In this document: in pieces, positions 26,484-35,245 of the stretch | Numbering within the stretch: position 1 is the stretch's first letter | Layout: every line of letters begins with the position of its first letter | Assembly: GCA_019637815.1 (NCBI GenBank) | Contig: JAHBUZ010000023.1 | Coordinates: 1 to 64,000, forward strand | From: Chloroflexota bacterium | GTDB taxonomy: Bacteria > Chloroflexota > Limnocylindria > Limnocylindrales > CSP1-4 | Reading direction: 5' to 3' | Length of the DNA: 64,000 nt | Notes under the pieces: generated by a model | Database searches by the model: none | What the model was told of the DNA's origin: nothing | The model's input: the letters and a program-made list of their open reading frames with translations, nothing else | Made by a program: the position numbers and the translations under genes

Positions 26484-27692
26484 TCAGGGCGCGAGGCGCA
26501 GGCTGAAGTGCAGGATCGCGAGCACGGTGTACGCCACGACCGATGCCCCGAGCACGCCCGTGACCCATCGCCGCCCGTATCGACCCGATGCCACCCCCTC
26601 CGCGAGGAGCGTCACGGGGACCAGGTACCGGGGCAGTGACTGGAGCCGCCGCGCCGCAGCGATGACCGCGATGTTGAGCAGCGTCCAGGCCATGACCGGC
26701 ACACCCGCGCCCCAGCGCCCACCCCGACGCGTGGCGCCCCACTGATCCACGAGCAGCCGCAGCGCGATGAGGATGGTGCCGCCATAGATGATCCCGGCGA
26801 TGGCCAGGACCCACGGCTCCGGCGGGATGTCCGGCACGCCGCCGAAATCCCACGCGGCCTGCGCGGTCAGCGGGGCGATCGGATCACCCGTGAGCTGCCA
26901 CATGGCGAGCCCGAAGGCGCCGATGCCCAGCGCCGGTGCCAGGGCGCCCAGCCACGAGAGGCGCGGTCGTGGTCCGTCCTGGCGCAGATAGATGAGCAGG
27001 AGTGGCACGACGAGCAGGATCCCCTGGGGGCGCGTCAGCCCCGCGAGCAGGGCGAGGATCGCGGCGGCCGTGCGGGATCCTCGGTCGGCGCACAGCATCG
27101 AGCCGATGGCGAACAGCAGGAACAGGCCGTCGCTGTAGGCCATGCTGAGCGCCACCGCACCAGGCTGGAGGGCGACGACCGTGGTCGCGAGGAGCGCTGC
27201 CTGCGGGGCCAGCCGTGACCGGGCCGCCCGGTACACCACGAACAGCGCGGCGAACGCGGCGACGTTCGCGATGACCACCGCGGCGAGCGCGAGGTCCCCG
27301 CCGAGCACGGGCGCCACGACCCGGATGAGCGCGGGGTAGAGCGGGAAGAACACGACCTCCGGATACGGACCGTTGACCGGGCCGGGCTGGTAGCCATCCG
27401 CGGCGATGCCCAGGTAGTAGACCCCGTCCCATCCGGTCAGGCTGGCGAGGATCGGTCGGTCGGTGGCCAGACGGACCGATCCGCCGGGACCTGCCGCGTC
27501 GGGCGGTGCGAGCGTCTCCACGCCGATCGCGCACGCGAGCACGATCGCGCGCGCCACGAGGAACACGATGGCGATGCGCACGAATGCCCAGCGTGCCTCC
27601 ATGGCACCACCGAGCGCGAGCGGCGGCGCGAGGACGGACCGCGAGCGTGGCGCGACGATGTCCGTGAGCACCTCGCTGGGCGGCGCGGCCAT
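26484..27692 (-). CDS. PIG-V-like integral membrane mannosyltransferase
   Basis: The 402-residue protein has about ten hydrophobic segments and matches the GPI-mannosyltransferase II (PIG-V-like) family: TGWDGVYYLGIAADGY with the luminal Asp, FFPLYPALIR, ALSMAYSDGLFLLFAIG, LTRPQGILLVVPL and LQSLPRYLVPV. Bacterial members use polyprenyl-phosphate-mannose to glycosylate lipids or proteins outside the membrane. It starts one base after the stop of the fourth permease-like gene, so it is the last gene of the ABC operon. That link between an exporter array and a glycosyltransferase is unusual. Confidence 0.8.
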   Translation of the reverse strand: MAAPPSEVLTDIVAPRSRSVLAPPLALGGAMEARWAFVRIAIVFLVARAIVLACAIGVETLAPPDAAGPGGSVRLATDRPILASLTGWDGVYYLGIAADGYQPGPVNGPYPEVVFFPLYPALIRVVAPVLGGDLALAAVVIANVAAFAALFVVYRAARSRLAPQAALLATTVVALQPGAVALSMAYSDGLFLLFAIGSMLCADRGSRTAAAILALLAGLTRPQGILLVVPLLLIYLRQDGPRPRLSWLGALAPALGIGAFGLAMWQLTGDPIAPLTAQAAWDFGGVPDIPPEPWVLAIAGIIYGGTILIALRLLVDQWGATRRGGRWGAGVPVMAWTLLNIAVIAAARRLQSLPRYLVPVTLLAEGVASGRYGRRWVTGVLGASVVAYTVLAILHFSLRLAP

Positions 27693-27693
27693 G

Positions 27694-28719
27694 TCAGTCC
27701 GGCCGTCGGTGTCGGACGATGACGACCGTCCCGGCCAGGGCGAGCCCGCCGACCGCCAGGTCCAGGCCCGCCTGCACGCCCTCGATCACGGGGAGCGCCG
27801 ACGCAGGGACCGCGAGCCACCAGCCATGGACCATCGAGGGATCGTAGACGTTCACGCACACTTCGTAGGCCTCGTCGTGGACCTCCGGCTCGGCACCGCA
27901 GACGAGCAGGAGCCCCTTCTGGTACGCCTCGCCGGAGTCGATCCGCGCGCCCGGTTCGCCATGTCGCCCCGGCTGTGTCGTGTCGAACTCGTCGTACCGG
28001 ACGACGTGGACGTAGTCTCCCTCGCGGCGCTGGGCATCGTCGATCCAGACCGCGAACGGGCCCGCGGCCACCTTGGACGCGCCCGAGCCGACGTACCACA
28101 GGACCCCGACCGCGATGGTCGCGATGAGCAGGGCCGGGACGGTCCGTCCCAGCACGGCACCAGCGAGCACCGCGATCCCCAGCGCGGCCAGCCCTCGGGT
28201 GAGGAGCGGCACACCACGGGTCGCCAGCTCGCCGACGCGCTCCAGGTCCCCGGGCGTCCGGGATGCGGCCTCGAAGCCGCTGCCCATCCAGGCCATCGTG
28301 ATGAGTCCGACGCACGCCAGGACCAGCGCGCCACCGAGCCGCTGGGCCAGCCAGCGCAGTCGCGCGCCGTCGAGCGACCACGCGAGCGACGCGGTCCGCA
28401 GCTCCAGTTCGCGCCCCACGAGCGTGGAGCCGAGCATGAGTCCGATCAGCGTCGGTGCGCCGAGGAAGCCGATACGCACATGGCCGCCCGCAGCGCCCAC
28501 GATGTCGTGGTGGGAGTCGACGAGCCGCCGACACAGCTCGGAGGTGTATACGCCCGGCCAGTCCCAGCACCCGGCCGGGATGGTCAGCGCGCGCAGGTGG
28601 AGCGTCACGATCCCTGCGCTGATGGCCATCGTCAGCATGAGGACGAACGCCACCACCGACTCGAAGCGGTGCAGCTTCCAGGTCAGCCACGCGGCGCGGA
28701 GGGCGTTCACCACATTCAC
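27694..28719 (-). CDS. ABC-2-like permease paralogue 4 of the tandem array
   Basis: The 341-residue protein is the most divergent copy. It keeps the N-terminal AWLTWKLHRFESV, one membrane helix, an extracytoplasmic loop with Cys (CWDWPG, ELCRRL), the VGRELELRTASLAWSL cytoplasmic motif, four central helices, and a second extracytoplasmic domain with PGRHGEPGARID. A final helix (LAVGGLALAGTVVIV) and a basic tail end it. The ELELRT motif and helix order match ABC-2-type exporter subunits with WRxHR starts seen in actinomycetes. The GTG start overlaps the upstream stop (GTGA). Confidence 0.72.
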   Translation of the reverse strand: MNVVNALRAAWLTWKLHRFESVVAFVLMLTMAISAGIVTLHLRALTIPAGCWDWPGVYTSELCRRLVDSHHDIVGAAGGHVRIGFLGAPTLIGLMLGSTLVGRELELRTASLAWSLDGARLRWLAQRLGGALVLACVGLITMAWMGSGFEAASRTPGDLERVGELATRGVPLLTRGLAALGIAVLAGAVLGRTVPALLIATIAVGVLWYVGSGASKVAAGPFAVWIDDAQRREGDYVHVVRYDEFDTTQPGRHGEPGARIDSGEAYQKGLLLVCGAEPEVHDEAYEVCVNVYDPSMVHGWWLAVPASALPVIEGVQAGLDLAVGGLALAGTVVIVRHRRPD

Positions 28720-29780
28720 TGGGGCTTCCGGCGCACCACGACCGGGAACGTCAGCAGCAGCGCCGACCCGCCGAGCACCCCACTCATGACCACGTCGAGC
28801 GTCTCGAAGTCGCTCCATGCGGAGACGGGCACGTGTCGGCTCCACTGGCTGCCGATCAGCAGGGCTCGTGCCCGCTGCGTGATGGGCTCGGTGCATCGCT
28901 CCCAGGCGCGCCACGCACGTCGCCACGCGGCAGACTCATCGCCCGTGACGTCCCTTGGGTAGGGCCCGCATGCCGCTTCTCGCTCGGATTCGAACGCCGC
29001 CTCGGCGGCTTCGCGGTCGAAACGGGCGCCGGGCTCACCATCCACGCCAGGTCTGGAGAGGTCGAAGTGGGCGCGGTCCACGATGGCGAGCGTGGCGTGC
29101 CCTTCGGAGTCCTCGGACGCCCACACGCCACGCTCGCGCGACAGGGCATCCTGTGCAGGCGCCACGATCACGAGGGCCCATCCGCTCATCAGTGCACCAG
29201 CGATCAGGATCGTGGGCAGCGTCCGACCCACGAGCGAGCCCACCAGCAGGGAGACCGCCAGTGCCGCGAGCCCTCGGGCGAGCGCTGGCAGGCTCTGTGC
29301 GCCGATCTCGCCCAGCTCGACCTGCTGGTATCCGTTCCAGATGGCATCGAAGAGCAGGGTCCCACCGAGCGAGAGCAGTCCCAGGGCGACGAATGCCACC
29401 AGGAGCGAGGGCAGCGTCCGGGCGACCAGCCAGCTCCTTCGGCGGCCCGAGAGCGACCAGGGCAGCCACGCTGTCCGCTGCTCGATCTCGCGAGCCACGA
29501 GAGGTGTCCCCAGCACGACCCCGATGAGGAGCGGCGCGACCGTCAGGATCACTCGCAGATAGCCGCCATCGGCGCCGTTGATGCTCCCGTAGGCGCGGAG
29601 CATCTGGAGGTCGCAGGCGGGTCCACCCCCGCTGAGGCACGCCTCGGAGAGACCGATGGAGTCGATCCGGTGGGCCGTGAACAGAGCGCTGACGGTCACC
29701 AGCGCCGCGGCGGCGAGTGCGAAGGACATCTCGAAGCGATGGAGCTTCCACGTCAGCCACATGGTGCGGAAGGCGTTCAC
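28716..29780 (-). CDS. ABC-2-like permease paralogue 3 of the tandem array
   Basis: This 354-residue copy starts MNAFRTMWLTWKLHRFEMSF and has the same plan as its neighbours: helix 1, a Cys-containing loop (EACLSGGGPACDL), helix 2, VAREIEQRTAWLPWSLSGRR, four helices, the outer loop with PGVDGEPGARFD and Cys residues (ACGPY, RCTEP), and a C-terminal helix. In place of ELELRT it reads EIEQRT. The GTG start at 29780 lies four bases after the upstream stop. Function as an exporter subunit is inferred from the ATPase in the same operon. Confidence 0.74.
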   Translation of the reverse strand: MNAFRTMWLTWKLHRFEMSFALAAAALVTVSALFTAHRIDSIGLSEACLSGGGPACDLQMLRAYGSINGADGGYLRVILTVAPLLIGVVLGTPLVAREIEQRTAWLPWSLSGRRRSWLVARTLPSLLVAFVALGLLSLGGTLLFDAIWNGYQQVELGEIGAQSLPALARGLAALAVSLLVGSLVGRTLPTILIAGALMSGWALVIVAPAQDALSRERGVWASEDSEGHATLAIVDRAHFDLSRPGVDGEPGARFDREAAEAAFESEREAACGPYPRDVTGDESAAWRRAWRAWERCTEPITQRARALLIGSQWSRHVPVSAWSDFETLDVVMSGVLGGSALLLTFPVVVRRKPQ

Positions 29781-29784
29781 CGCG

Positions 29785-30843
29785 TCACTCCGGCTTGCGA
29801 CGCGCCACGACCGGGAAGGTCAGCAGCAGCGCCGTGCCGCCGAGGATCCCACTCATGGCCACATCGAGCGTGACGAAGTCGGTCCACGCCGACCGGGGCA
29901 CGACATACCGCCACCGATATGTCGCCAGCTGCGCCTCCTCATCCCAGAAGGGCTGCGCGCAGGCCTCCCATGTCCGGGACGCTCGGGTCCGCCCACCGTC
30001 GTCGGGGGCATCTCCGCACGCTCGCTCCAGACGGCGGTAGATATCCCGGGAGAGGGTGTCCTCGTCGAGACGTGCTCCGGGCTCGCCTGCGCGTCCGGGT
30101 CGCGACGCGTCGAACATCCCGTCATCCAGATAGCGCAGGTACGAGGGGCCCTCGCGCCAGGAGCCATCGCGCTGCCAGGTCGTCGAGCGATCGGCGAGCA
30201 CGTCCTGCGCTCGGGGTACCGCGACGAGACCCCAGGCCGCCAGCACGACCACGCCGATGAGCACCGTCGGCATCGTCCGGCCCACGAGGGTCCCGATGAG
30301 CAGGGCCACGGCCAGACCGGCCAGGCCACGCGCGATCAGGCCGATCCCCTCGCCGGCGATCTCCGTCAGGTCCGGGCCGTGCCGACCGAGCCACAGCGCC
30401 TCGAACAGGGTGCCGCCCGCCCAGGCGACCAGGGCCAGACCCACGACCGCCACCGCCAGCATCGGCAGGAATCGAGCGAGGAGCCAGCGTCGCCGGCTGC
30501 GCGCGAGTGACCACGAGAGACCGGCCGTCCGCAGCTCGAGCTCGCGGGCGACCACCGGCACGCCCAGGATGAGACCCAGCAGCGCCGGCGCGACCGTCAA
30601 CGCGACCCGGACGGGGGCCGCCTGGTCGGCGATGCGCCAGAACCGTTCGATCATCCGGTCGCACGCTCGGGTGGCGAAGCCTTCGTCGGTCCGGGGCCAG
30701 CAGGCATCGCTGAGGCCGAGGCCGCGGATCTGGTCCGCGATGATCCACGCGGTGACCGCGAGCAGGCCGCTGAGCGCCACCACGAACACGACCTCGAAAC
30801 GGTGGATGCGCCACGTCAGCCAGGTGGCACGCAGCGCGGTCAT
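29785..30843 (-). CDS. ABC-2-like permease paralogue 2 of the tandem array
   Basis: The 352-residue copy begins MTALRATWLTWRIHRFEVVF and is closest to paralogue 1. It has SDACWPRTDEGFATRACDRM outside, VARELELRTAGLSWSLARSR inside, GHGPDLTEIAGEGIGLIARG-like sequence after helix 3 (here RHGPDLTEIAGEGIG), PGRAGEPGARLD in the large outer domain, ACGDAP and EACAQP cysteines, and RSAWTDFVTLDVAMSG before the last helix. ATG 30843 lies four bases after the upstream stop. Lengths and topology are conserved across all four copies, so all seem to be maintained. Confidence 0.76.
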   Translation of the reverse strand: MTALRATWLTWRIHRFEVVFVVALSGLLAVTAWIIADQIRGLGLSDACWPRTDEGFATRACDRMIERFWRIADQAAPVRVALTVAPALLGLILGVPVVARELELRTAGLSWSLARSRRRWLLARFLPMLAVAVVGLALVAWAGGTLFEALWLGRHGPDLTEIAGEGIGLIARGLAGLAVALLIGTLVGRTMPTVLIGVVVLAAWGLVAVPRAQDVLADRSTTWQRDGSWREGPSYLRYLDDGMFDASRPGRAGEPGARLDEDTLSRDIYRRLERACGDAPDDGGRTRASRTWEACAQPFWDEEAQLATYRWRYVVPRSAWTDFVTLDVAMSGILGGTALLLTFPVVARRKPE

Positions 30844-30847
30844 CGCG

Positions 30848-31918
30848 TCACTCGGGACGGCGTCGCGCCACGATGGGGAACGTCGCGGCGATGGCGGCAC
30901 CGCCGAGGAGCAGGCTCATCCCCGCATCGAGGAACGAGAAGTCCGGCCACGCGGACCGCGGCACGATGCGGCTCCACTGCTGCATGCGGCTGCTGGTGCC
31001 CGACCAGAACCCGTCCGCGCACGATCCCCAGGCTTGGAACTCGGGGGTGCCGGGACCATCCTCATCGCCGTAGTCGGGCGTCTCGCCGCAGGTGGCCAGG
31101 AGCTCGGCCTCCTGGATCCGCCATGCGGTCTCCTGGTCGACCCGGGCGCCAGGCTCGCCCGGCAGGCCGGGGTTCGTGACGTCGAACATGTCGTCCTCAC
31201 CGAGGTGGCCCAGCCAGGAGCCACCGCCGCTGCGCCACTCATCGGGGCCCCGCCACTCGAGTCGGGATCCGATGAGCTGCGCCTGCGCCTGGGGCACCAC
31301 GACCAGACCCCAGACCGCCATGACCACCGCCCCGATGAGCAGTGCTGGCATGGTGCGACCCACGAGCGCGCCGATGAGCAGGCCGACGCCGAACGCGGCC
31401 AGTCCTCGCAGCACCAGTGCGAGGCCCTCCGTGGACACCTCGGTGAGGTCCGGCCCGTATCGGCCGAGCCAGATGGCATCGAACAGGTCCCGGCCGGCGA
31501 GGCCCATGATGCCGAGCGCCACCACGGCCACGAGCGCCATCGGCAGGAGCCGCGCCAGCAGCCAGCGCGTCCGCGAGGCGGTGAGCGCCCACGAGAACCC
31601 GGCCGTCCGCAGCTCCAGCTCCCGACCCACGACCGGGACACCCAGGATGATGCCCACGATCGCGGGCACGACGTTCAGGCCCACGCGTACGAGGCCCGAC
31701 TGGCCCTCGAGCGGCCAGAAGGCGTCCATCAGGCGACCGCACTCGCGGGTGGCATAGTCGCCGTTCTCGGTGCGCGGCCAGCAGGTCACCTCGGCGAGAC
31801 CCAGCGACCGGATCTGGTCCCCGATGACCCACGCGCTCAGCGTCACGAGGGCGCCGATGGCGAGGACGAACACGACCTCGAATCGATGGATGCGCCAGGT
31901 AAGCCACGTCCCGCGCAT
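30848..31918 (-). CDS. ABC-2-like permease paralogue 1 of the tandem array
   Basis: The 356-residue copy starts MRGTWLTWRIHRFEVVFV. Features are the first helix, VTCWPRTENGDYATRECGRL outside, VGRELELRTAGFSWALTASR inside, central helices, the outer domain with PGLPGEPGARVD, paired cysteines (ATCGETP, GSCADG) and a final helix (LLLGGAAIAATFPIVA) with a basic end. It lies directly after the ATPase gene (2-base gap). With the ATPase it likely forms an exporter; two identical or two different paralogues could pair in one pore. Confidence 0.76.
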   Translation of the reverse strand: MRGTWLTWRIHRFEVVFVLAIGALVTLSAWVIGDQIRSLGLAEVTCWPRTENGDYATRECGRLMDAFWPLEGQSGLVRVGLNVVPAIVGIILGVPVVGRELELRTAGFSWALTASRTRWLLARLLPMALVAVVALGIMGLAGRDLFDAIWLGRYGPDLTEVSTEGLALVLRGLAAFGVGLLIGALVGRTMPALLIGAVVMAVWGLVVVPQAQAQLIGSRLEWRGPDEWRSGGGSWLGHLGEDDMFDVTNPGLPGEPGARVDQETAWRIQEAELLATCGETPDYGDEDGPGTPEFQAWGSCADGFWSGTSSRMQQWSRIVPRSAWPDFSFLDAGMSLLLGGAAIAATFPIVARRRPE

Positions 31919-31920
31919 GG

Positions 31921-32844
31921 TCAGACGTCCGGACCGGACGCACCCGACCCGGTGCCCGGCGACCGTGCAGCGGCGAGATAGCCCATCACCAGCTCCTCGA
32001 GCGACGGTGTCGCCAGGGTCGCGTCCGCGGAGCGGACCAGGACGGCCAGCTCGCCACCGGGTCGCGCGAACGTCGCCACGGCGATGGCCGGGTCCACGTT
32101 GCCCGGCGCCGCGATCCGATGCGCCCCGAGCGCGGCATCGATGGGCGCTTGGAGGGTCACCCTGCCGCCCCCCAGGACGACGAGCCCGTCGCAGGCCGCT
32201 GCCACATCACTCACGATGTGGGACGACAGGAGCGCCGTCGCGCCACGCTCCCGGACCACCGCCACGAGCAGGTTGAGGAACTCGTGGCGAGCCAGTGGGT
32301 CGAGCGACGCCAGGGGCTCGTCCAGGAGCAGCACCGGTGCATGGGTGCCGAGCGCGATGCACAGCGCGAGCTGCGACGCCTGGCCACCGGAGAGGGTCCC
32401 CGCCCGCTGGCCCAGCGGGATGCCCAGCTGGTCGAGCCGGAGCCTCGCCTCGGCGGCGTCGAACCCCCGCCGGAGCGTGCCCGCGAGCGTGAGATGGTCC
32501 GCGACCGAGAGTCCCCGGTACAGCCCGGTGTGCTGCGAGACATAGCCCAGCCGCTCGACGGCACCGGCACGGTCCGTCGCCGGATCGACGCCCAGCACCC
32601 GGACCGCACCGGCATCGGGCGATTCGAAGCCCACCCAGCAGCGGATGAGCGTCGACTTGCCCGCGCCGTTGGGACCCACGAGCGCAGCGATGGTTCCCTG
32701 GGGCACCGAGACGTGGACGTCGCGGAGGGCCTGGGTCGATCGCCCGAAGCGCTTCGAGACCGCCTTCGCCTCGAGCGCTGGCGGTCGGACGTGGTCGGGC
32801 GTCAGGACCGGATCGTCCATCGTGCTCGGGCTGGCAGCTGACAT
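31921..32844 (-). CDS. ABC transporter ATPase of the four-permease exporter
   Basis: The 307-residue protein has one nucleotide-binding domain: VGPNGAGKSTLIRCWVGF (Walker A), YVSQHTGLY (Q-loop), TLSGGQASQLALCIALG (signature) and VLLLDEPLASLDPLAR (Walker B), then SSHIVSDVAAACDGLVVL. It resembles drug/bacitracin exporter ATPases. The C-terminal ~70 residues form an extra domain (AIAVATFARPGGELAVLVRS) ending LEELVMGYLAAARSPG. ATG 32844 has GAGGGA upstream. A much longer open frame in the same register overlaps the kinase gene and is not coding. It diverges from the two-component genes. Confidence 0.9.
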   Translation of the reverse strand: MSAASPSTMDDPVLTPDHVRPPALEAKAVSKRFGRSTQALRDVHVSVPQGTIAALVGPNGAGKSTLIRCWVGFESPDAGAVRVLGVDPATDRAGAVERLGYVSQHTGLYRGLSVADHLTLAGTLRRGFDAAEARLRLDQLGIPLGQRAGTLSGGQASQLALCIALGTHAPVLLLDEPLASLDPLARHEFLNLLVAVVRERGATALLSSHIVSDVAAACDGLVVLGGGRVTLQAPIDAALGAHRIAAPGNVDPAIAVATFARPGGELAVLVRSADATLATPSLEELVMGYLAAARSPGTGSGASGPDV

Positions 32845-32921
32845 CGTCGTCCCTCGGTCACGGGTGGTCGGGAGCGAGTGTCGGCGGTCATGGCTGGCGG
32901 GTCGATCGTGGAAAACCCTAT

Positions 32922-32937
32922 GTGTGGATTCCCACAC
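32922..32937. promoter_or_regulatory. Inverted repeat between exporter and two-component genes
   Basis: GTGTGG (32922-32927) and CCACAC (32932-32937) are perfect arms around a 4-base spacer, in the 129-bp gap between the divergent ATPase and kinase starts. A LuxR-type regulator dimer would recognise such a site; the encoded response regulator is the obvious candidate. Confidence 0.45.
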
Positions 32938-32973
32938 GTGGCACCGGACGGTGCGCGTGCTACGGTCGTGGCC

Positions 32974-34392
32974 ATGCGGCGCACGCGATGGGACGTCCTG
33001 TGGTTCGGGGCCGCCCTGGTGCTGCTGGGTGCGGGCATCGTGGGCTGGTGGCTGGTCGGCGCGTCGTTCGTGTACGACTCGAGCGGCCTGCCGATGCTCG
33101 CCGTCTGGTCGTCCGCGGCCATCATCCTGTTCACGGGCTGGCGTCGCGCCGCGGCACCGGACGCATTCGATGCGCCGTTCATGGCACCGGTCGCGCTCGC
33201 CGCGAGCGGCCCGCTGTCGCTGTTCCCGGTCGCCCACCTGTCGCCCCTCGCCGGGCTGAGCGCGGGGGTCCTCGCAGGGCTCGTCGCGCTGCCGCTCGGT
33301 TGGCTCATGGCGAGCGGCATCGCGGATGCGCGGATCCGAGGGCTGGCCCGACGGCTGACGCTGGGTGCCGCGGTCGTGGCCGTCATCCTCGGCCTGCGGC
33401 TCATGTCCTATCTCGGCTGGCCGGATGGGTGGAGCATCGCGCGCTGGGTGGCGGCGTCGGCGGTCGTCGTGGTGCCGGCGCTCCTCCTCGCGGGCGCCAC
33501 GCTCCGAGGTCAGGCGGGTGCCAGGATCCCCGCCGCTCGTCGCCTGCTCGGGTCGCTCGCGGTGCTCGCCATCGGCGCGACGCCCGCCGTGACCGGGCTG
33601 TGCCTGTTGCTCGTCCAGTGGCACGCGCTGGTCCTGCCGGCGATCGCGGTCGTGGTGACGCTCATCCTCCTGACCCGCTTCGCGCTCCAGCCGCTCGCCG
33701 GGCTCGCGGGCCAGGCACAGACACAGCGGGACCGGGTGGTGGCGGCCGCGGAGGCGGAGCGGATCCGACTCGCCTCGGTGCTCCACGACGGGCCGCTCGC
33801 GGACATCACGCTGCTCATCCAGCGACTGGACGACCGCGGTGATGCCGACTCGGCCGCCGTGGCCCGCGCCATCGCGCACGAGCTGCGGGCCATCGGCAGC
33901 GAGCTGCGCCTGCCCATCCTCGATGACCTGGGCACGGGGCCCGCGCTCGACTGGCTGGTGACGCGGCTGGCCGGGCGCTCCGGCGTGCCCATCGCGTTCG
34001 AGCACCAGACGCTGGTCCGGCCACCCGCGCCCGTGGAGCTCGCGATGTACCGCGTGGCCCAGGAGGCCATCATCAACGCCCTGAAGCACGGCCTGCCGCC
34101 CATCGAGGTCCGATATCGAGCGACAGCCGAGGGCGCCGAGCTGTGGGTCGACGATCATGGACCGGGGATCGCGGCGGACGCATCGACCCGCGCCGAGCGT
34201 GAGGGCCGATTGGGCCTCGCATCGATGAACCAGCGCGCGGAGACCACGGGCGCACGCCTCTCGGTGGTGGCGCGGCCGGAGGGCGGGACGCGTGCCAGCC
34301 TCGCCTGGCAGGCGCCGGTGCCCATGCCCGGGCTCGCGGACGCGGTGTCGGTGCAGTCGGTCGCCGCCGGTGTGGCTCGGGCACACCCATGA
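32974..34392 (+). CDS. NarL-type sensor histidine kinase
   Basis: The 472-residue protein has about seven to eight hydrophobic segments in residues 1-235 (FGAALVLLGAGIVGWWLVG onward), then a coiled DHp region AAEAERIRLASVLHDGPLAD with the phospho-acceptor His at about 271, followed by a HATPase domain with EAIINALKHG (N box), VDDHGPGIA and LGLASMNQRAETTGA. This is the HisKA_3/NarL arrangement. No large sensory domain lies outside, so it may sense the membrane or the exporter, as in intramembrane-sensing kinases. ATG 32974 follows TACGGT by seven bases (leaderless candidate). Confidence 0.88.
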   Translation: MRRTRWDVLWFGAALVLLGAGIVGWWLVGASFVYDSSGLPMLAVWSSAAIILFTGWRRAAAPDAFDAPFMAPVALAASGPLSLFPVAHLSPLAGLSAGVLAGLVALPLGWLMASGIADARIRGLARRLTLGAAVVAVILGLRLMSYLGWPDGWSIARWVAASAVVVVPALLLAGATLRGQAGARIPAARRLLGSLAVLAIGATPAVTGLCLLLVQWHALVLPAIAVVVTLILLTRFALQPLAGLAGQAQTQRDRVVAAAEAERIRLASVLHDGPLADITLLIQRLDDRGDADSAAVARAIAHELRAIGSELRLPILDDLGTGPALDWLVTRLAGRSGVPIAFEHQTLVRPPAPVELAMYRVAQEAIINALKHGLPPIEVRYRATAEGAELWVDDHGPGIAADASTRAEREGRLGLASMNQRAETTGARLSVVARPEGGTRASLAWQAPVPMPGLADAVSVQSVAAGVARAHP

Positions 34393-34620
34393 CCGGTGTC
34401 GACGGGGCCGCCCAGGAACGGCCTGCGCCGTGGTCCAGGTCGCCCGGCGATGTCCGGCCATGTGCCGCCGCTTGGGGTGGATCCATGACCAGCACGCGCC
34501 GTGGTCTGGCCCTCCCGGCGATGTCCCGCCACGTGCCGCGGCCCACCCGTGATCCGGGTCGCCCCGGGGTGGCGGTGATGGCTCCGCTGCATCCTGCCGC
34601 CTCGGCCGGCCACCCATGAT
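34389..34620. repeat. Degenerate tandem repeat between kinase and regulator genes
   Basis: ATGACC at 34389 and 34485 mark two unit starts. GCGCCGTGGTC plus GGCGATGTCC recur with an exact 71-base offset (34425-34475 vs 34496-34546). CACCC(A/G)TGATCCGGGT recurs at 34544 and 34611. The last copy contains the ATG of the response regulator. The 223-bp gap holds no other gene. Confidence 0.6.
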
Positions 34621-35245
34621 CCGGGTGGCCATCGTCGACGACCATCCGGCGCTCCGGGAGGGGACCGCGTCGCTCCTGGCCCGCGAGGCGGACATCGAGG
34701 TCATCGCGCTCGTGGATGACCTCGCGGGCATCCGGGCGCTCCTCGCTGGCGGGGATCCACCCGATGTCGTGATCCAGGACATCCGCCTGGGTGAGGAGAG
34801 CGGGCTGCGGATGCTGCCCGGCGAGACATCCGCCGAGACGGACGCCGGCAGTGCCCGGCGCTCCGCGATCATCCTGTGGACCGCGTACGACTATCCCCAG
34901 TACGCCGCGTACGCGATGCGTGCCGGAGCAGCCGGGTTCGTGGTCAAGACCGCGCCCACCGCGGAGCTCGTGGCGGCGATCCGGACGGTGGCGGCGGGCG
35001 GCACCCACTTCAGCATGCGTCCGGACCTCGGGACGCGCCCGCTCACGCCCCGCGAGATGGAGGTGCTCCGGCTGGTCGTGGACGGCGCGAGCAACGACGA
35101 GGCGGCGGCGCGGCTGGGCATCACGACGCGCACCATCGAGGCGCACCTGACGCGGCTGTACGAGCGGACCGGCGCGCGGTCCCGGACCGAGCTCGCGACC
35201 CGGGCGCTGCGCGAAGGCTGGCTGGATCTGCCCGTCGACGGCTGA
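34616..35245 (+). CDS. LuxR/NarL-family response regulator
   Basis: The 209-residue protein has a receiver domain (MIRVAIVDDHPALREG, phospho-acceptor Asp55 in VVIQDIRLG, Lys in FVVKTAP) and a C-terminal LuxR helix-turn-helix (PLTPREMEVLRLVVDGASND, LGITTRTIEAHLTRLYERTG). It is the partner of the upstream kinase. The likely target is the inverted repeat between kinase and exporter. The two genes are separated by 223 bp of repeats rather than overlapping, which is unusual for such a pair. A GATCTTCGGC hairpin lies downstream. Confidence 0.9.
   Translation: MIRVAIVDDHPALREGTASLLAREADIEVIALVDDLAGIRALLAGGDPPDVVIQDIRLGEESGLRMLPGETSAETDAGSARRSAIILWTAYDYPQYAAYAMRAGAAGFVVKTAPTAELVAAIRTVAAGGTHFSMRPDLGTRPLTPREMEVLRLVVDGASNDEAAARLGITTRTIEAHLTRLYERTGARSRTELATRALREGWLDLPVDG

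Noticed and set aside
31921..34872. A 983-codon minus-strand open frame suggesting an ABC ATPase fusion
   Set aside because: The upstream two thirds overlap the kinase gene in antisense, have no motif and result from high GC. The ATPase has its own ATG and ribosome site at 32844.
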